20,490 bases of DNA from a virus. A model generated the notes under the pieces. That model searched no databases, was not told the origin of the DNA, and was given only the letters and a program-made list of their open reading frames with translations. Location: positions 1-20,490 of the IMG/VR virus record IMGVR_UViG_3300030019_000162. The stretch is one strand, 5' to 3'. Position 1 is the first letter of the stretch, and each line of letters begins with the position of its first letter. Below are positions 1 to 7,297 of this stretch, piece after piece. A program made the position numbers and the translations under genes.

Positions 1-1
1 T

Positions 2-355
2 GAAAAACAGAAAAAAATGTTATATAACAGAGGTGTTTCAAATAAAGGTAGAATAGTTAGTGAAGAAACAAGACAGAAATTATCCAACTCTTTAACAGGA
101 AGAATTTTTTCGAAGGAAACAATAGAAAAAATGAAGATTTCTAATAAAGGTAGAATAGTTAGTAAAGAAACAAAGAAAAAACAATCAGAAAAGAGGAAAG
201 GTGAATTAAATCCATCGTGTAAAATTAAAGATATAGAAATACAAAAAATAATAGATATGATTAATAATGGTGAAACAATTAAAGAAATATCCAAAAAATA
301 TAATGTTTGCACTGCTACCATTAGAAATATTAAAAATGGTAAAAGAAAAATATAA
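2..355 (+). CDS. C-terminal part of a NUMOD3-type homing endonuclease-like protein (5' end outside window)
   Basis: The reading frame is open from the first bases of the window, so the ATG at 17 is probably internal and the gene starts upstream. What is visible is DNA-binding material: NUMOD3-like repeats of the form NKGR-x-x-S-x-E-T near residues 9-45 and again about 34 residues later, then a basic linker and a helix-turn-helix of about 35 residues at the C-terminus (ISKKYNVCTATIRNIKNGKR). In known families these modules follow a GIY-YIG or HNH nuclease domain and recognise the insertion site of a selfish homing gene; no catalytic domain is inside the window. It is followed by about 60 bases carrying the rtcB promoter. 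A stand-alone DNA-binding remnant is the alternative. Confidence 0.7.
   Translation, partial: EKQKKMLYNRGVSNKGRIVSEETRQKLSNSLTGRIFSKETIEKMKISNKGRIVSKETKKKQSEKRKGELNPSCKIKDIEIQKIIDMINNGETIKEISKKYNVCTATIRNIKNGKRKI
38..172 (+). repeat. Near-identical 33-bp direct repeat within the NUMOD3 region
   Basis: Bases 38-70 and 140-172 match at 31 of 33 positions and lie 102 bases apart, exactly 34 codons, so the reading frame is kept. The repeat encodes the NKGRIVS-x-ET core of the NUMOD3 motif. Near identity at the DNA level points to a recent internal duplication of one DNA-binding module. Confidence 0.8.
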
Positions 356-360
356 AATAA

Positions 361-392
361 TTTGGTAGATTGAATAAATTGTATTATCTTTG
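361..392 (+). promoter_or_regulatory. Bacteroidota-type promoter for rtcB
   Basis: TTTG at 361-364, a 20-base spacer, then TATCTTTG at 385-392. This fits the known Bacteroidota primary sigma factor consensus (TTTG near -33, TAnnTTTG near -7). It lies 28 bases before the rtcB start and shares extra bases (AATAATTTGGTA) with the promoter at 3295. Confidence 0.75.
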
Positions 393-404
393 TATTTAAA
401 TTAA

Positions 405-412
405 AGAAAGGA
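405..412 (+). promoter_or_regulatory. Shine-Dalgarno-like site of rtcB
   Basis: AGAAAGGA ends seven bases before the ATG at 420. It stands out because most other genes here have only A/T-rich sequence before their starts, as is usual in Bacteroidota and their phages. It supports the chosen start and hints at stronger translation of rtcB. Confidence 0.4.
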
Positions 413-419
413 AAAAATT

Positions 420-1811
420 ATGATAGAATTAAAAGGAAAATATACAGATGCGAAAATATTCTTAGATGAAGTCGAAGAAGGTGTTTTTGCTCAAATATTT
501 GATGTTATAAATTCACCAACATCAAAAGGATTGAAGGTTAGAATACAATGTGACACGCATGTTGGATCTGATATATGTATTGGTTTCACTATGGAATTAG
601 GAAAATATTTGAAACCATCAACAATAGGTGTTGATATTGGGTGTGGTATGCTAAGTGCTTCATTTTCAACAACTAAGGTTTTGGACTTGGAAGATATTGA
701 TAATATGATACGTGAAAATGTTCCAATGGGATTTAATGTTCACGATGATATTAAATTTAAAACTATACCATTTGGTGATGTACAAGTAGTAGCAACTGAA
801 TTTGTTAAGAAATATAATGAAAAATTTGGTACTTCATATGTAGCACCTGAATATAATGAAAAATGGTTAGATAATAAAATGTCTGATATTGGAATGGATA
901 CTAACAAGTTCTTTTCCGCAATTGGAACATTAGGTGGTGGAAATCACTTTATCGAAATGGGTAAATCAGACAAAACAGGAAATTATTGGGTTACTGTTCA
1001 CTCAGGGTCAAGAAATTTTGGATTGAAGATTGCTGAATATTGGACTAATGTTGCAAAGGGTAAAGTTTTTGTTGCATCTAAAGATTATAATATTGAATTG
1101 GATAATATTTTATTGAATACTTTCCCTAAATCAGATATTCCTAAAAAAGTACGTGATTTAAAAGCAAGATATGCATTAGGATTAGACAAACAATACTTAG
1201 AAGGTGAAAACTTGATGGGTTATTTATTCGATATGATTTTTGCACAACAATACGCTTTATGGAATAGAAAAACAATGTTATCTTTAATTAAAGATGCTTT
1301 AAACATAAGAAAGTTTGATGAAGAAATTCACTCAATACATAACTATGTCGATTTTAAAGACTTTATTATAAGAAAAGGTGCTATTTCATCATACGTTGGT
1401 GAAAAGATGGTTATACCTTTTAATATGCGTGATGGTATATTGATTTGTGAAGGTAAATCAAATGAAGATTGGAATAATTCTGCACCTCACGGAGCAGGTC
1501 GTTTGATGTCACGTTCAAAAGCTAAAGAATCTGTTAATTTAGATGCATTTAGAAAATCAATGGAAGGAATTTATTCAACTTCGGTTTGTAAAGGAACACT
1601 TGATGAATCACCATTTGCTTACAAGGATTCAGAAATGATTGAAAAAGCAATTGAACCTACTGCTACTATACTTGATAAAATTAAACCAATCTTAAACATC
1701 AAGGATAAATCAGAAGGGGTTTCATGGAAAGATAGAAAAGCAAACAAGAAGAAAGACCAAAAACTTCGTGCTGAAAGACAAGAAGTTTCTTTCACTAAAA
1801 TGAAAAAATGA
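420..1811 (+). CDS. rtcB: RtcB-family RNA ligase
   Basis: RtcB joins RNA ends carrying a 2',3'-cyclic phosphate or 3'-phosphate to 5'-OH ends, using Mn(II) and GTP; it works in tRNA splicing and RNA repair. The 463-residue protein has the family landmarks in order: DTHVGSD (45-51), VDIGCGM (71-77), GGGNHF (172-177), VHSGSR (193-198), HNYVDF (307-312), and PHGAGRLMSR (357-366). By family comparison the metal ligands would be D72/C75, H176, H194 and H307, and H358 is the expected guanylylated histidine, so all key residues appear present. DESPFAYKD (395-403) is also typical. Residues 433-463 form a lysine-rich tail beyond the usual C-terminal core. The gene has its own promoter, ribosome site and terminator, so it is transcribed alone. 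No RtcA or archease gene is visible nearby. In a phage it probably repairs tRNA cut by host defence nucleases (inference). Confidence 0.95.
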   Translation: MIELKGKYTDAKIFLDEVEEGVFAQIFDVINSPTSKGLKVRIQCDTHVGSDICIGFTMELGKYLKPSTIGVDIGCGMLSASFSTTKVLDLEDIDNMIRENVPMGFNVHDDIKFKTIPFGDVQVVATEFVKKYNEKFGTSYVAPEYNEKWLDNKMSDIGMDTNKFFSAIGTLGGGNHFIEMGKSDKTGNYWVTVHSGSRNFGLKIAEYWTNVAKGKVFVASKDYNIELDNILLNTFPKSDIPKKVRDLKARYALGLDKQYLEGENLMGYLFDMIFAQQYALWNRKTMLSLIKDALNIRKFDEEIHSIHNYVDFKDFIIRKGAISSYVGEKMVIPFNMRDGILICEGKSNEDWNNSAPHGAGRLMSRSKAKESVNLDAFRKSMEGIYSTSVCKGTLDESPFAYKDSEMIEKAIEPTATILDKIKPILNIKDKSEGVSWKDRKANKKKDQKLRAERQEVSFTKMKK

Positions 1812-1814
1812 GAT

Positions 1815-1847
1815 AAAAAGGTTGGGTAGAAATATCCAACCTTTTTT
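1815..1847 (+). terminator. Rho-independent terminator after rtcB
   Basis: An 11-bp perfect stem, AAAAAGGTTGG (1815-1825) pairing with CCAACCTTTTT (1836-1846), has a 10-base loop and a T run, starting four bases after the rtcB stop. Confidence 0.85.
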
Positions 1848-1876
1848 ATGTCCAAGTATTCCTAATATATAATAGT

Positions 1877-2392
1877 ATGAAGGGAAGAAAACCAAAAGAA
1901 AAACCATCTGATGTAGGTGTTAATATTTCATTATTAGAAATGGAAATAGCAATTTCGAATTTATTTGATATAAGAAAGAATATAATAGTACCAAATATCT
2001 CATGGGGATTGGGTATACACGAATGTGACTTGTTTATTGTAAGAAACACTGGTTATTGTATTGAAGTTGAAATTAAGAGGTCTAAACAAGATTTAAAAAA
2101 AGATTTCGAAAAAAAACATTCACATATAGATAAAGAAAATAGAATTAAAGAATTTTATTATGCGATACCTGATTATTTATATGATAGTTGTAAGGAATTG
2201 ATAGGTGATAAAGGTTTAATAACTGTTTCTAAGTGGAATAGTGGTAAAAATACATATATTAAAGCAAAATTTCATACAAAATCTACTTCAACTAAAGATG
2301 CAAGAAAATTGACAGATAAGGAAATTTTAAAGGTTTTAAAATTAGGTGTTATGCGTGTATGGAAGTTAAAAGAAAAATTAAGCAAAAAGTGA
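1877..2392 (+). CDS. PD-(D/E)XK nuclease-like protein
   Basis: This 171-residue protein has the core of a PD-(D/E)XK nuclease fold: an N-terminal helix with E21, then VPNISWGLGIHECD (38-51), a strand, and VEIK (64-67). D51 with E65-x-K67 forms the D...ExK catalytic signature; E63 lies next to it. The following basic helix (KRSKQDLKKD, 67-76) and KKHSH are typical of small phage and bacterial proteins related to the MmcB/VRR-type nucleases, which are thought to act in DNA repair. The substrate cannot be read from the sequence. It begins 30 bases after the rtcB terminator with no host-type promoter or Shine-Dalgarno site visible. Fold assignment is fairly secure; actual nuclease activity is inferred from the intact signature. 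Confidence 0.7.
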   Translation: MKGRKPKEKPSDVGVNISLLEMEIAISNLFDIRKNIIVPNISWGLGIHECDLFIVRNTGYCIEVEIKRSKQDLKKDFEKKHSHIDKENRIKEFYYAIPDYLYDSCKELIGDKGLITVSKWNSGKNTYIKAKFHTKSTSTKDARKLTDKEILKVLKLGVMRVWKLKEKLSKK

Positions 2393-2407
2393 GTTTTTTA
2401 ATTGTAA

Positions 2408-2428
2408 AAAATAATATATAAAGAAAAA
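2408..2428 (+). promoter_or_regulatory. 21-bp A/T leader motif shared with 7797-7817
   Basis: The 21 bases at 2408-2428 (core TAATATATAAAGAAAAA) recur exactly at 7797-7817. Both lie just before genes with no host-type promoter of their own (2444 and 7817). It may be a phage-type promoter or a translation leader; in DNA this AT-rich a chance match is less unlikely than usual. Confidence 0.3.
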
Positions 2429-2443
2429 AGATTTTTATATATT

Positions 2444-3277
2444 ATGGAAGCATTGAATAAATATAAAGTTTTCGAAAACTTACAACAAGCTAAAAAAACA
2501 CTTAGGGATTTACATATAGAAGAAACAAATCCAAATTTTATTAAATTAAAAACTATGTTAGCTAATAACATGGGGTACATGGGTAAATTTACTGAATGGT
2601 TATTTAAAGACCGTGAAGAATTTTCACAACTACAAGAAATTTATACCGAATTACAAAAAATAAATTTAGATAAACCTATTGCTGAATTTAAAAAAGCAGA
2701 AGATTTATATGACTACATACAATCAAAAGGTATTGGTTCTAAAGTAAATCAAGTAATTAAAGCATTACCAAGTAGAGCAAGGGAATATGTTAATGATGAA
2801 TTAAAACAATTAATTCAGTTAAATACAGAACATGCTGATTTATTAATTGATTTTTATTCTAAAAAAGGTGGTAAATATTCTAAATTAGGACAAGCAGCAT
2901 TATTAAAAGATACACGTGCATTTTTAGAAAATGCTATGGGTGAATTTAATTTAGAAACAATCAAAAAAACCTTATCTGGTTTAAATATAGAAATTGTTTA
3001 TGAAAGTCCTGAATTATTGATGGTTTCTGTTGGTGATTATGATGCATCTTGTAAAATTGGTTCAAGACACTGGTGTTTAGCTACATCAAAACATATGTGG
3101 GATAATTATGTAGATGGTACCACAAAACAATATTTTATATGGGATTTCACAAAAGATATTTCGAATAAAGAACATATGATTGGTGCAACCATTGGATTGA
3201 ATAATAAAATAAAAAATGCACACTGGGCAGATGATTCAAGAGTTAATAATCCAGAACAAGTATTTGCAGATTTATAA
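2444..3277 (+). CDS. Unknown phage protein with a WC-x-A motif
   Basis: Not recognised as a named family. The 277-residue protein is mostly helical for its first 170 residues (KYKVFENLQQAKKTLRDL; NNMGYMGKFTEWLFKD), followed by a more beta-rich C-terminal part with KIGSRHWCLATSKHMWDNY and then HMIGATIGLNNKIKNAHWAD. A G-x-x-x-WC-x-A segment followed by a Y-F-I strand and a final D-D also occurs, from memory, in large phage proteins of unknown role; I cannot name a function. It ends shortly after this segment, so it may be shorter than relatives. The N-terminal YKVFEN faintly resembles the short end motifs of other proteins in this window. No host promoter is visible, only the 21-bp A/T motif 15 bases before the start. 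Confidence 0.6.
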   Translation: MEALNKYKVFENLQQAKKTLRDLHIEETNPNFIKLKTMLANNMGYMGKFTEWLFKDREEFSQLQEIYTELQKINLDKPIAEFKKAEDLYDYIQSKGIGSKVNQVIKALPSRAREYVNDELKQLIQLNTEHADLLIDFYSKKGGKYSKLGQAALLKDTRAFLENAMGEFNLETIKKTLSGLNIEIVYESPELLMVSVGDYDASCKIGSRHWCLATSKHMWDNYVDGTTKQYFIWDFTKDISNKEHMIGATIGLNNKIKNAHWADDSRVNNPEQVFADL

Positions 3278-3294
3278 TTAAATTGTTCAAATAA

Positions 3295-3326
3295 TTTGGT
3301 ATTATGGAAAATTTGTATTACCTTTG
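3295..3326 (+). promoter_or_regulatory. Bacteroidota-type promoter of the peptidase-ASCH-HD operon
   Basis: TTTG at 3295-3298, a 20-base spacer, TACCTTTG at 3319-3326; start codon 21 bases downstream at 3348. Geometry is identical to the promoter at 361, including the AATAATTTGGTA around the upstream element. Confidence 0.75.
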
Positions 3327-3347
3327 TGGGTAAATAAATAATAAAAT

Positions 3348-4589
3348 ATGAATAATAAAGATATTAAACAATTGTGGAATAATTTAACTGATTATGCACA
3401 TACATACGGACAAGAAGATGAAGTCATTGATATTATCAATGACTTTATTAATATTCCCTTTACACGTGATGAATATGGTAATTATTTTGTTAAGGTTGGT
3501 GATAGTAAAACATTGTTTGTAACACACTTAGATAATGCAGTTAAGCAAAAACTTCATGTAACAAAAGTAGAATACCAAAAAGATGGTCATGATTTTGTTA
3601 AAACGGATGGTTTTACTATTTTAGGTGCTGATGATAAAACAGGAATTGTTATGATGATTAATATGATTGATAATAATATACCTGGTATGTATTATTTTTT
3701 CATTGGTGAAGAAGTAGGACTTGTTGGTTCTTTACTTTATTATAAAGAAAAACCAGAATTTTTTGAAAATTACGAAAGATGTATTGCATTTGATAGAAAA
3801 GGTTACGGTTCAATTATTAACCGTATGAAGGGAAGATATTGTTGTTCTAATGCTTTTGTTGGTGCTTTATCAGGTGAATTTGCTAAGACTGGTATGAAAT
3901 TTTCTGCTGACCCTTATGGTGTTGGTACAGATTCTGCATCATTTATGAACATTATACCTGAATGTGCTAATCTTTCAGTTGGGTATTTTAATGAACATTC
4001 ATATAAAGAAGAACAAAATATTGATTATATGCTTGAAATGTGTGATGCATTGATAGATATTGATTGGGAAGATTTACCAACGGTTCGTATTCCTAAAAAT
4101 TGGGATACAAGAAAACCAGAAGCTACTGTTTCACAAGAAACAGATTTACCGTTATATAAATTACAAAATATATTTTCTGATATATGTGGTTTGTTTCGTA
4201 GTAAACTGAAAGCATATTCTTCTGCACATAGTTTATTTGAAGCAGGAAAGCAAATGCGTTTTTATCAAGTTCAAGACCTTGACAAACTGAATAACTTTAA
4301 TGTATGGTTATATAAGGATGGTTCTGTAAAAGTAAAAAAAGGAACTAAAGTTGTTAAGTTTGAAAATTACGAAGAATTATTTAAATTATTAAATAAAAAT
4401 AATAAAAAAGTTCGTAAAGTATTTGATATTGTTAAATTACCTGCTGAAATAGAAGCGGATGAAAAACGGGAAAAATTAAAAAAAGAAGTTCAAGCTAACG
4501 CTAAAGAAGAAGTTGAAAAAAATTTAGAAAAGGATGTAATTATAAAAGAACGTGTTATATCATCATTTTTAAAATTCAAAAAGAAATAA
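3348..4589 (+). CDS. M20/M28/M42-like zinc metallopeptidase, paralogue 1
   Basis: Residues 1-240 resemble the co-catalytic di-zinc aminopeptidases of clan MH. The expected ligands are in order: THLD (H60, D62), GADDKTG (D95), GEEVG (catalytic E121 and ligand E122), AFDRKGYG (D149) and FNEHSYKEE (H217). DPYGVGTDSASF (188-199) is a further conserved block. Residues about 266-345 form a second domain that recurs in paralogues 2 and 3, and the last 70 residues are a Lys/Glu-rich, probably coiled-coil tail. The adjacent CC pair at 165-166 is conserved in all three copies. It is the first gene of a four-gene operon, six bases before the next. No signal peptide is visible, so it should act in the cytoplasm or be packaged. 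Substrate unknown; the ligand set predicts a peptidase or related amidohydrolase. Confidence 0.8.
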   Translation: MNNKDIKQLWNNLTDYAHTYGQEDEVIDIINDFINIPFTRDEYGNYFVKVGDSKTLFVTHLDNAVKQKLHVTKVEYQKDGHDFVKTDGFTILGADDKTGIVMMINMIDNNIPGMYYFFIGEEVGLVGSLLYYKEKPEFFENYERCIAFDRKGYGSIINRMKGRYCCSNAFVGALSGEFAKTGMKFSADPYGVGTDSASFMNIIPECANLSVGYFNEHSYKEEQNIDYMLEMCDALIDIDWEDLPTVRIPKNWDTRKPEATVSQETDLPLYKLQNIFSDICGLFRSKLKAYSSAHSLFEAGKQMRFYQVQDLDKLNNFNVWLYKDGSVKVKKGTKVVKFENYEELFKLLNKNNKKVRKVFDIVKLPAEIEADEKREKLKKEVQANAKEEVEKNLEKDVIIKERVISSFLKFKKK

Positions 4590-4595
4590 AAAGAT

Positions 4596-4985
4596 ATGTA
4601 TACTTTTTTATATGATAAAGAAGAAGAATCTATTTTCAGGGAAGAAAATAAAGATAATTCAGAAATGTTACCAAAATATAAAATTGGTGATATTGTAATA
4701 TTATCAAGAGATGCAATTGAAATACATGAAGAATATTATGGTCATAGGGTTGAAGATTTTGTAAAGATAGAAATGGAAAACTGTATAAATAAAAAAATTC
4801 CTATAAAAATAATTAAAATAGCTATAAAAAATTCTAATAAAAAGAAGTATTATGCATTTGCTGAATTAACCGGATATATATCTGAACCATGTCTTGATAA
4901 TGGGTTTCATGTAAAATATATGATTAAAAATAAATTAGTATATGAACATTTAAAAACATTTAAAGAATATAAAAATAATTTATAA
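4596..4985 (+). CDS. Small hypothetical protein between the peptidase paralogues
   Basis: Not recognised. The 129-residue protein has an acidic N-terminus (EEESIFREENKDN), then PKYKIGDIVILSRDAIEIH (26-44), a pattern typical of a small beta-barrel (SH3-like) entry strand, followed by alternating basic strands (IPIKIIKIAIKN) and AFAELTGYISEPC. No catalytic motif or membrane segment is seen. It starts six bases after peptidase 1 and ends one base before peptidase 2, so it is clearly co-translated with them and may be an accessory subunit. It could equally be a later insertion into a tandem peptidase duplication. Confidence 0.6.
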   Translation: MYTFLYDKEEESIFREENKDNSEMLPKYKIGDIVILSRDAIEIHEEYYGHRVEDFVKIEMENCINKKIPIKIIKIAIKNSNKKKYYAFAELTGYISEPCLDNGFHVKYMIKNKLVYEHLKTFKEYKNNL

Positions 4986-4986
4986 T

Positions 4987-6420
4987 ATGAATCCAACAAT
5001 AATAAAACAAATTTGGAATGAATTAACAGATTTTACATACATCTATGGTATGGAAGATGAAGTGATTGAAGTTATTAAAAAAAATATTTCTATACCATTT
5101 ACACGTGACGAATATGGTAATTATTTTGTTAAAGTTGGTGATAGTAAATCATTATTTGTTAGTCATTTAGATGTAGTGTCTAAGCAAAAATTAAAAATTA
5201 ATAAAATATCATATCAAAAGGAAGAACATGAATTTGTTAAGACTGATGGATTTACTATTTTAGGTGCAGATGATAAAACAGGTGTTGTTATTATGTTAAA
5301 CATGATTGATAACAATGTTTCGGGTACTTATTACTTTATGATAGGTGAAGAAGTAGGTACGGTGGGTTCTGGACTACTTTATAAAGAAAAAGGTGAATTA
5401 CTATCAACCTTTGATAGATGTGTCGCATTTGACCGCAAATCATACGGTTCTATTATCAATAGACAGATGGGTGAATATTGTTGTTCAGATGAATTTGTTA
5501 ATTCTTTAGTTAATGAATTTAGTAATAATGGAATGGAATTTAAAGCAGACCCTTATGGTGTTTGGACTGATTCAGCATTATTTATGGGTACTATTCCAGA
5601 ATGTACTAATCTTTCAGTTGGATATTTTAATGAACATCATTACGAAGAAGAACAAGATATTACTTATATGTTACAATTAGCAGACGTTGTAACTAAGATT
5701 AATTGGGAAAGTTTACCAACAGTACGAATTAAAAAATCATTTGATACCGAAGAACCAAATGAAAATACTGTAATAGAAGGTGAACGTTTACCTATTTATA
5801 AGCTACAAACAATATTCGATGAAATTGATGATTTGATTTATGATTCAACTGGTTTATTTTCATCTAATACAAATTTTTTCAAACCGAATAAAGAAATGAA
5901 ATTTTTTAAAGTGAAAGATTTAAAAGGTAGTAGTAATTTTTCATTATGGTTAAAGTGGGATGGTAGTATTAAAATTAAAAAAGGTGATTTAGTATTAGAT
6001 TATGATAATTTTGATGATCTTGAAGAAGATTTAGAATATGATGATGAAAGTATGTTATTAGATATTCTAAAAGAAAATAAACTATTTAAATTTAATCAGT
6101 TTATAAAAGAAGGTCTTCAACATGATTTTGGTAAGATATTACATCTTACTTTTAAAGGTAAGGATTGGTTTGAAATGATTAAGAATGGTATAAAGAAAGA
6201 AGAGTATCGTACAATTAAACCATATTGGGAATCAAGATTAGATGGTAAGAAATTTGATACTGTTAAATTACAAATGGGTCGAAGAAGTAATTCACCTGCA
6301 ATGTATATAAAATGTGAAGGAATTGAAAAAGGTGGTGTGGGTAAGCAAGAATGGGGTTGGGTAGAACCTTGTTATAAAATAAAATTAGGTGAAGTACTTA
6401 AAATAGAAAATTATGAATAA
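4987..6420 (+). CDS. M20/M28/M42-like metallopeptidase (paralogue 2) fused to an ASCH domain
   Basis: Residues 1-240 align with paralogue 1 without gaps; the ligand residues fall at the same positions (H60, D62, D95, E121/E122, D149, H217), as does the CC pair at 165-166. The second conserved domain spans about 268-350. A linker with KFNQFIKEG (368-376) leads into a C-terminal ASCH-like domain (about 383-474): HLTFKGKDWFEMIKNG, KKEEYRTIKPYWESRL, and the closing YKIKLGEVLKIE. ASCH domains bind RNA or modified nucleosides; the YqfB member hydrolyses N4-acetylcytidine. The EYR-x-x-KPYW pattern is common to stand-alone phage ASCH proteins. Fusion of this peptidase to ASCH is unusual. The gene starts one base after its neighbour and overlaps the HD gene by eight bases, so the products are probably made together. 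Confidence 0.8.
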   Translation: MNPTIIKQIWNELTDFTYIYGMEDEVIEVIKKNISIPFTRDEYGNYFVKVGDSKSLFVSHLDVVSKQKLKINKISYQKEEHEFVKTDGFTILGADDKTGVVIMLNMIDNNVSGTYYFMIGEEVGTVGSGLLYKEKGELLSTFDRCVAFDRKSYGSIINRQMGEYCCSDEFVNSLVNEFSNNGMEFKADPYGVWTDSALFMGTIPECTNLSVGYFNEHHYEEEQDITYMLQLADVVTKINWESLPTVRIKKSFDTEEPNENTVIEGERLPIYKLQTIFDEIDDLIYDSTGLFSSNTNFFKPNKEMKFFKVKDLKGSSNFSLWLKWDGSIKIKKGDLVLDYDNFDDLEEDLEYDDESMLLDILKENKLFKFNQFIKEGLQHDFGKILHLTFKGKDWFEMIKNGIKKEEYRTIKPYWESRLDGKKFDTVKLQMGRRSNSPAMYIKCEGIEKGGVGKQEWGWVEPCYKIKLGEVLKIENYE

Positions 6421-7240
6421 AAAAATTAAAAAATTCTTACAATTTATAAAAGAAAATACATCCGTTGATTTTTTTGGTGTGTTATATGAAAAAGCACCTA
6501 AAAAATTAAGAGAACTAATTGATTCAACAAAAGGTGTTGAACAAAACCCAACATGGCACAGCGAAGGAGATGTATACACACATATTAGATTAGTGACAAA
6601 TAGATTATGTAATGCATATCCAAATGATAAGAATTTACTTTTAGCAGGATTCTTTCACGATTTAGGTAAAGTTGAAACAACTGAATGGAATGAAGAAAAA
6701 CAATCATGGACTGCACGTGGACATGAAGATGTATCTGTAATTATTGTAGATGAATATAAATCATGGATTGAAGATATGGGTGGTGATTTTGATGCAGTCA
6801 AAGAAATAGTAGCTAATCATATGCGTATTAAATATTTAGAAGAAATGAGAACGCAAGCTAAAATTGAATTAGTAAAAAATCCCTACTTCGAAGAAATACT
6901 TAAATTTAATACTGCTGATTGTGGTGGTACGAGTTTAGAATGTAAACCGTTATTAGATATATCTAATATTGAAAATGAAATGTCTGAATTTAAAAAGAAA
7001 GAAGAAGAAAAGAAAATAATGAATAGTAAATTCAATGGTGATATTATTATGCAAAGTTATCCGCATTTAACAGGAATATATTTAGGTAATGCTATAAGTA
7101 ATTTCAAAAAATATATTATTGATGAATTTAATATTGATTTTAAAGAATATGTGTTAAAAAATAGTAAAGAATCCATATTTACATACTTTGATAAATTCAT
7201 AAATGACAAATATGGTGATATTACTGATATTGTTTCATAA
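6413..7240 (+). CDS. HD-domain phosphohydrolase resembling the back half of a CCA-adding enzyme
   Basis: The HD metal site is complete: H57 (after WHSEGDVYTH), HD at 82-83 in FFHDLGK, H104 in ARGHED, H136 in ANHMR and D169 in TADCGG. After the HD region, FNGDIIMQSYPHLTGIYLG (207-225) resembles the G-x-DLM ... G-x-x-x-G segment found after the HD domain of bacterial tRNA nucleotidyltransferases. The nucleotidyltransferase head itself is absent. In the E. coli CCA enzyme the HD domain removes 2',3'-cyclic phosphate and 2'-phosphate, so RNA-end trimming is a reasonable guess here; nucleotide hydrolysis is the alternative. The N-terminus reads KKFLQFIKENTSVDFF, a possible capsid-targeting-like segment. 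Its ATG lies inside the end of the peptidase-ASCH gene (ATGAATAA overlap), which suggests translational coupling. The operon ends just after it. Confidence 0.8.
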   Translation: MNKKIKKFLQFIKENTSVDFFGVLYEKAPKKLRELIDSTKGVEQNPTWHSEGDVYTHIRLVTNRLCNAYPNDKNLLLAGFFHDLGKVETTEWNEEKQSWTARGHEDVSVIIVDEYKSWIEDMGGDFDAVKEIVANHMRIKYLEEMRTQAKIELVKNPYFEEILKFNTADCGGTSLECKPLLDISNIENEMSEFKKKEEEKKIMNSKFNGDIIMQSYPHLTGIYLGNAISNFKKYIIDEFNIDFKEYVLKNSKESIFTYFDKFINDKYGDITDIVS

Positions 7241-7266
7241 AAAGTTGGAAATACCAACTTTTTTTT
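7239..7266 (+). terminator. Terminator of the peptidase-ASCH-HD operon
   Basis: AAAAAGTTGG (7239-7248) pairs with CCAACTTTTT (7254-7263) around a five-base loop, followed by more T. The stem begins inside the HD gene's TAA stop. The same bases also contain the upstream element of the next promoter. Confidence 0.85.
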
Positions 7267-7275
7267 GTATCTTTG
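7244..7275 (+). promoter_or_regulatory. Bacteroidota-type promoter nested in the preceding terminator
   Basis: GTTG at 7244-7247 (TTG core match), a 20-base spacer, TATCTTTG at 7268-7275. The spacing equals that of the promoters at 361 and 3295. The start codon of the next gene follows 22 bases later. Confidence 0.65.
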
Positions 7276-7297
7276 TACCTAATCAAAAATAAACTAT

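Noticed and set aside
38-172. CRISPR-like repeat
   Set aside because: Only two copies, in frame within a coding region, with a coding spacer.
1619-1907. Open frames on the minus strand over the end of rtcB
   Set aside because: They are antisense to the conserved rtcB C-terminus and the terminator, have low-complexity Phe/Ser-rich translations and no leader.
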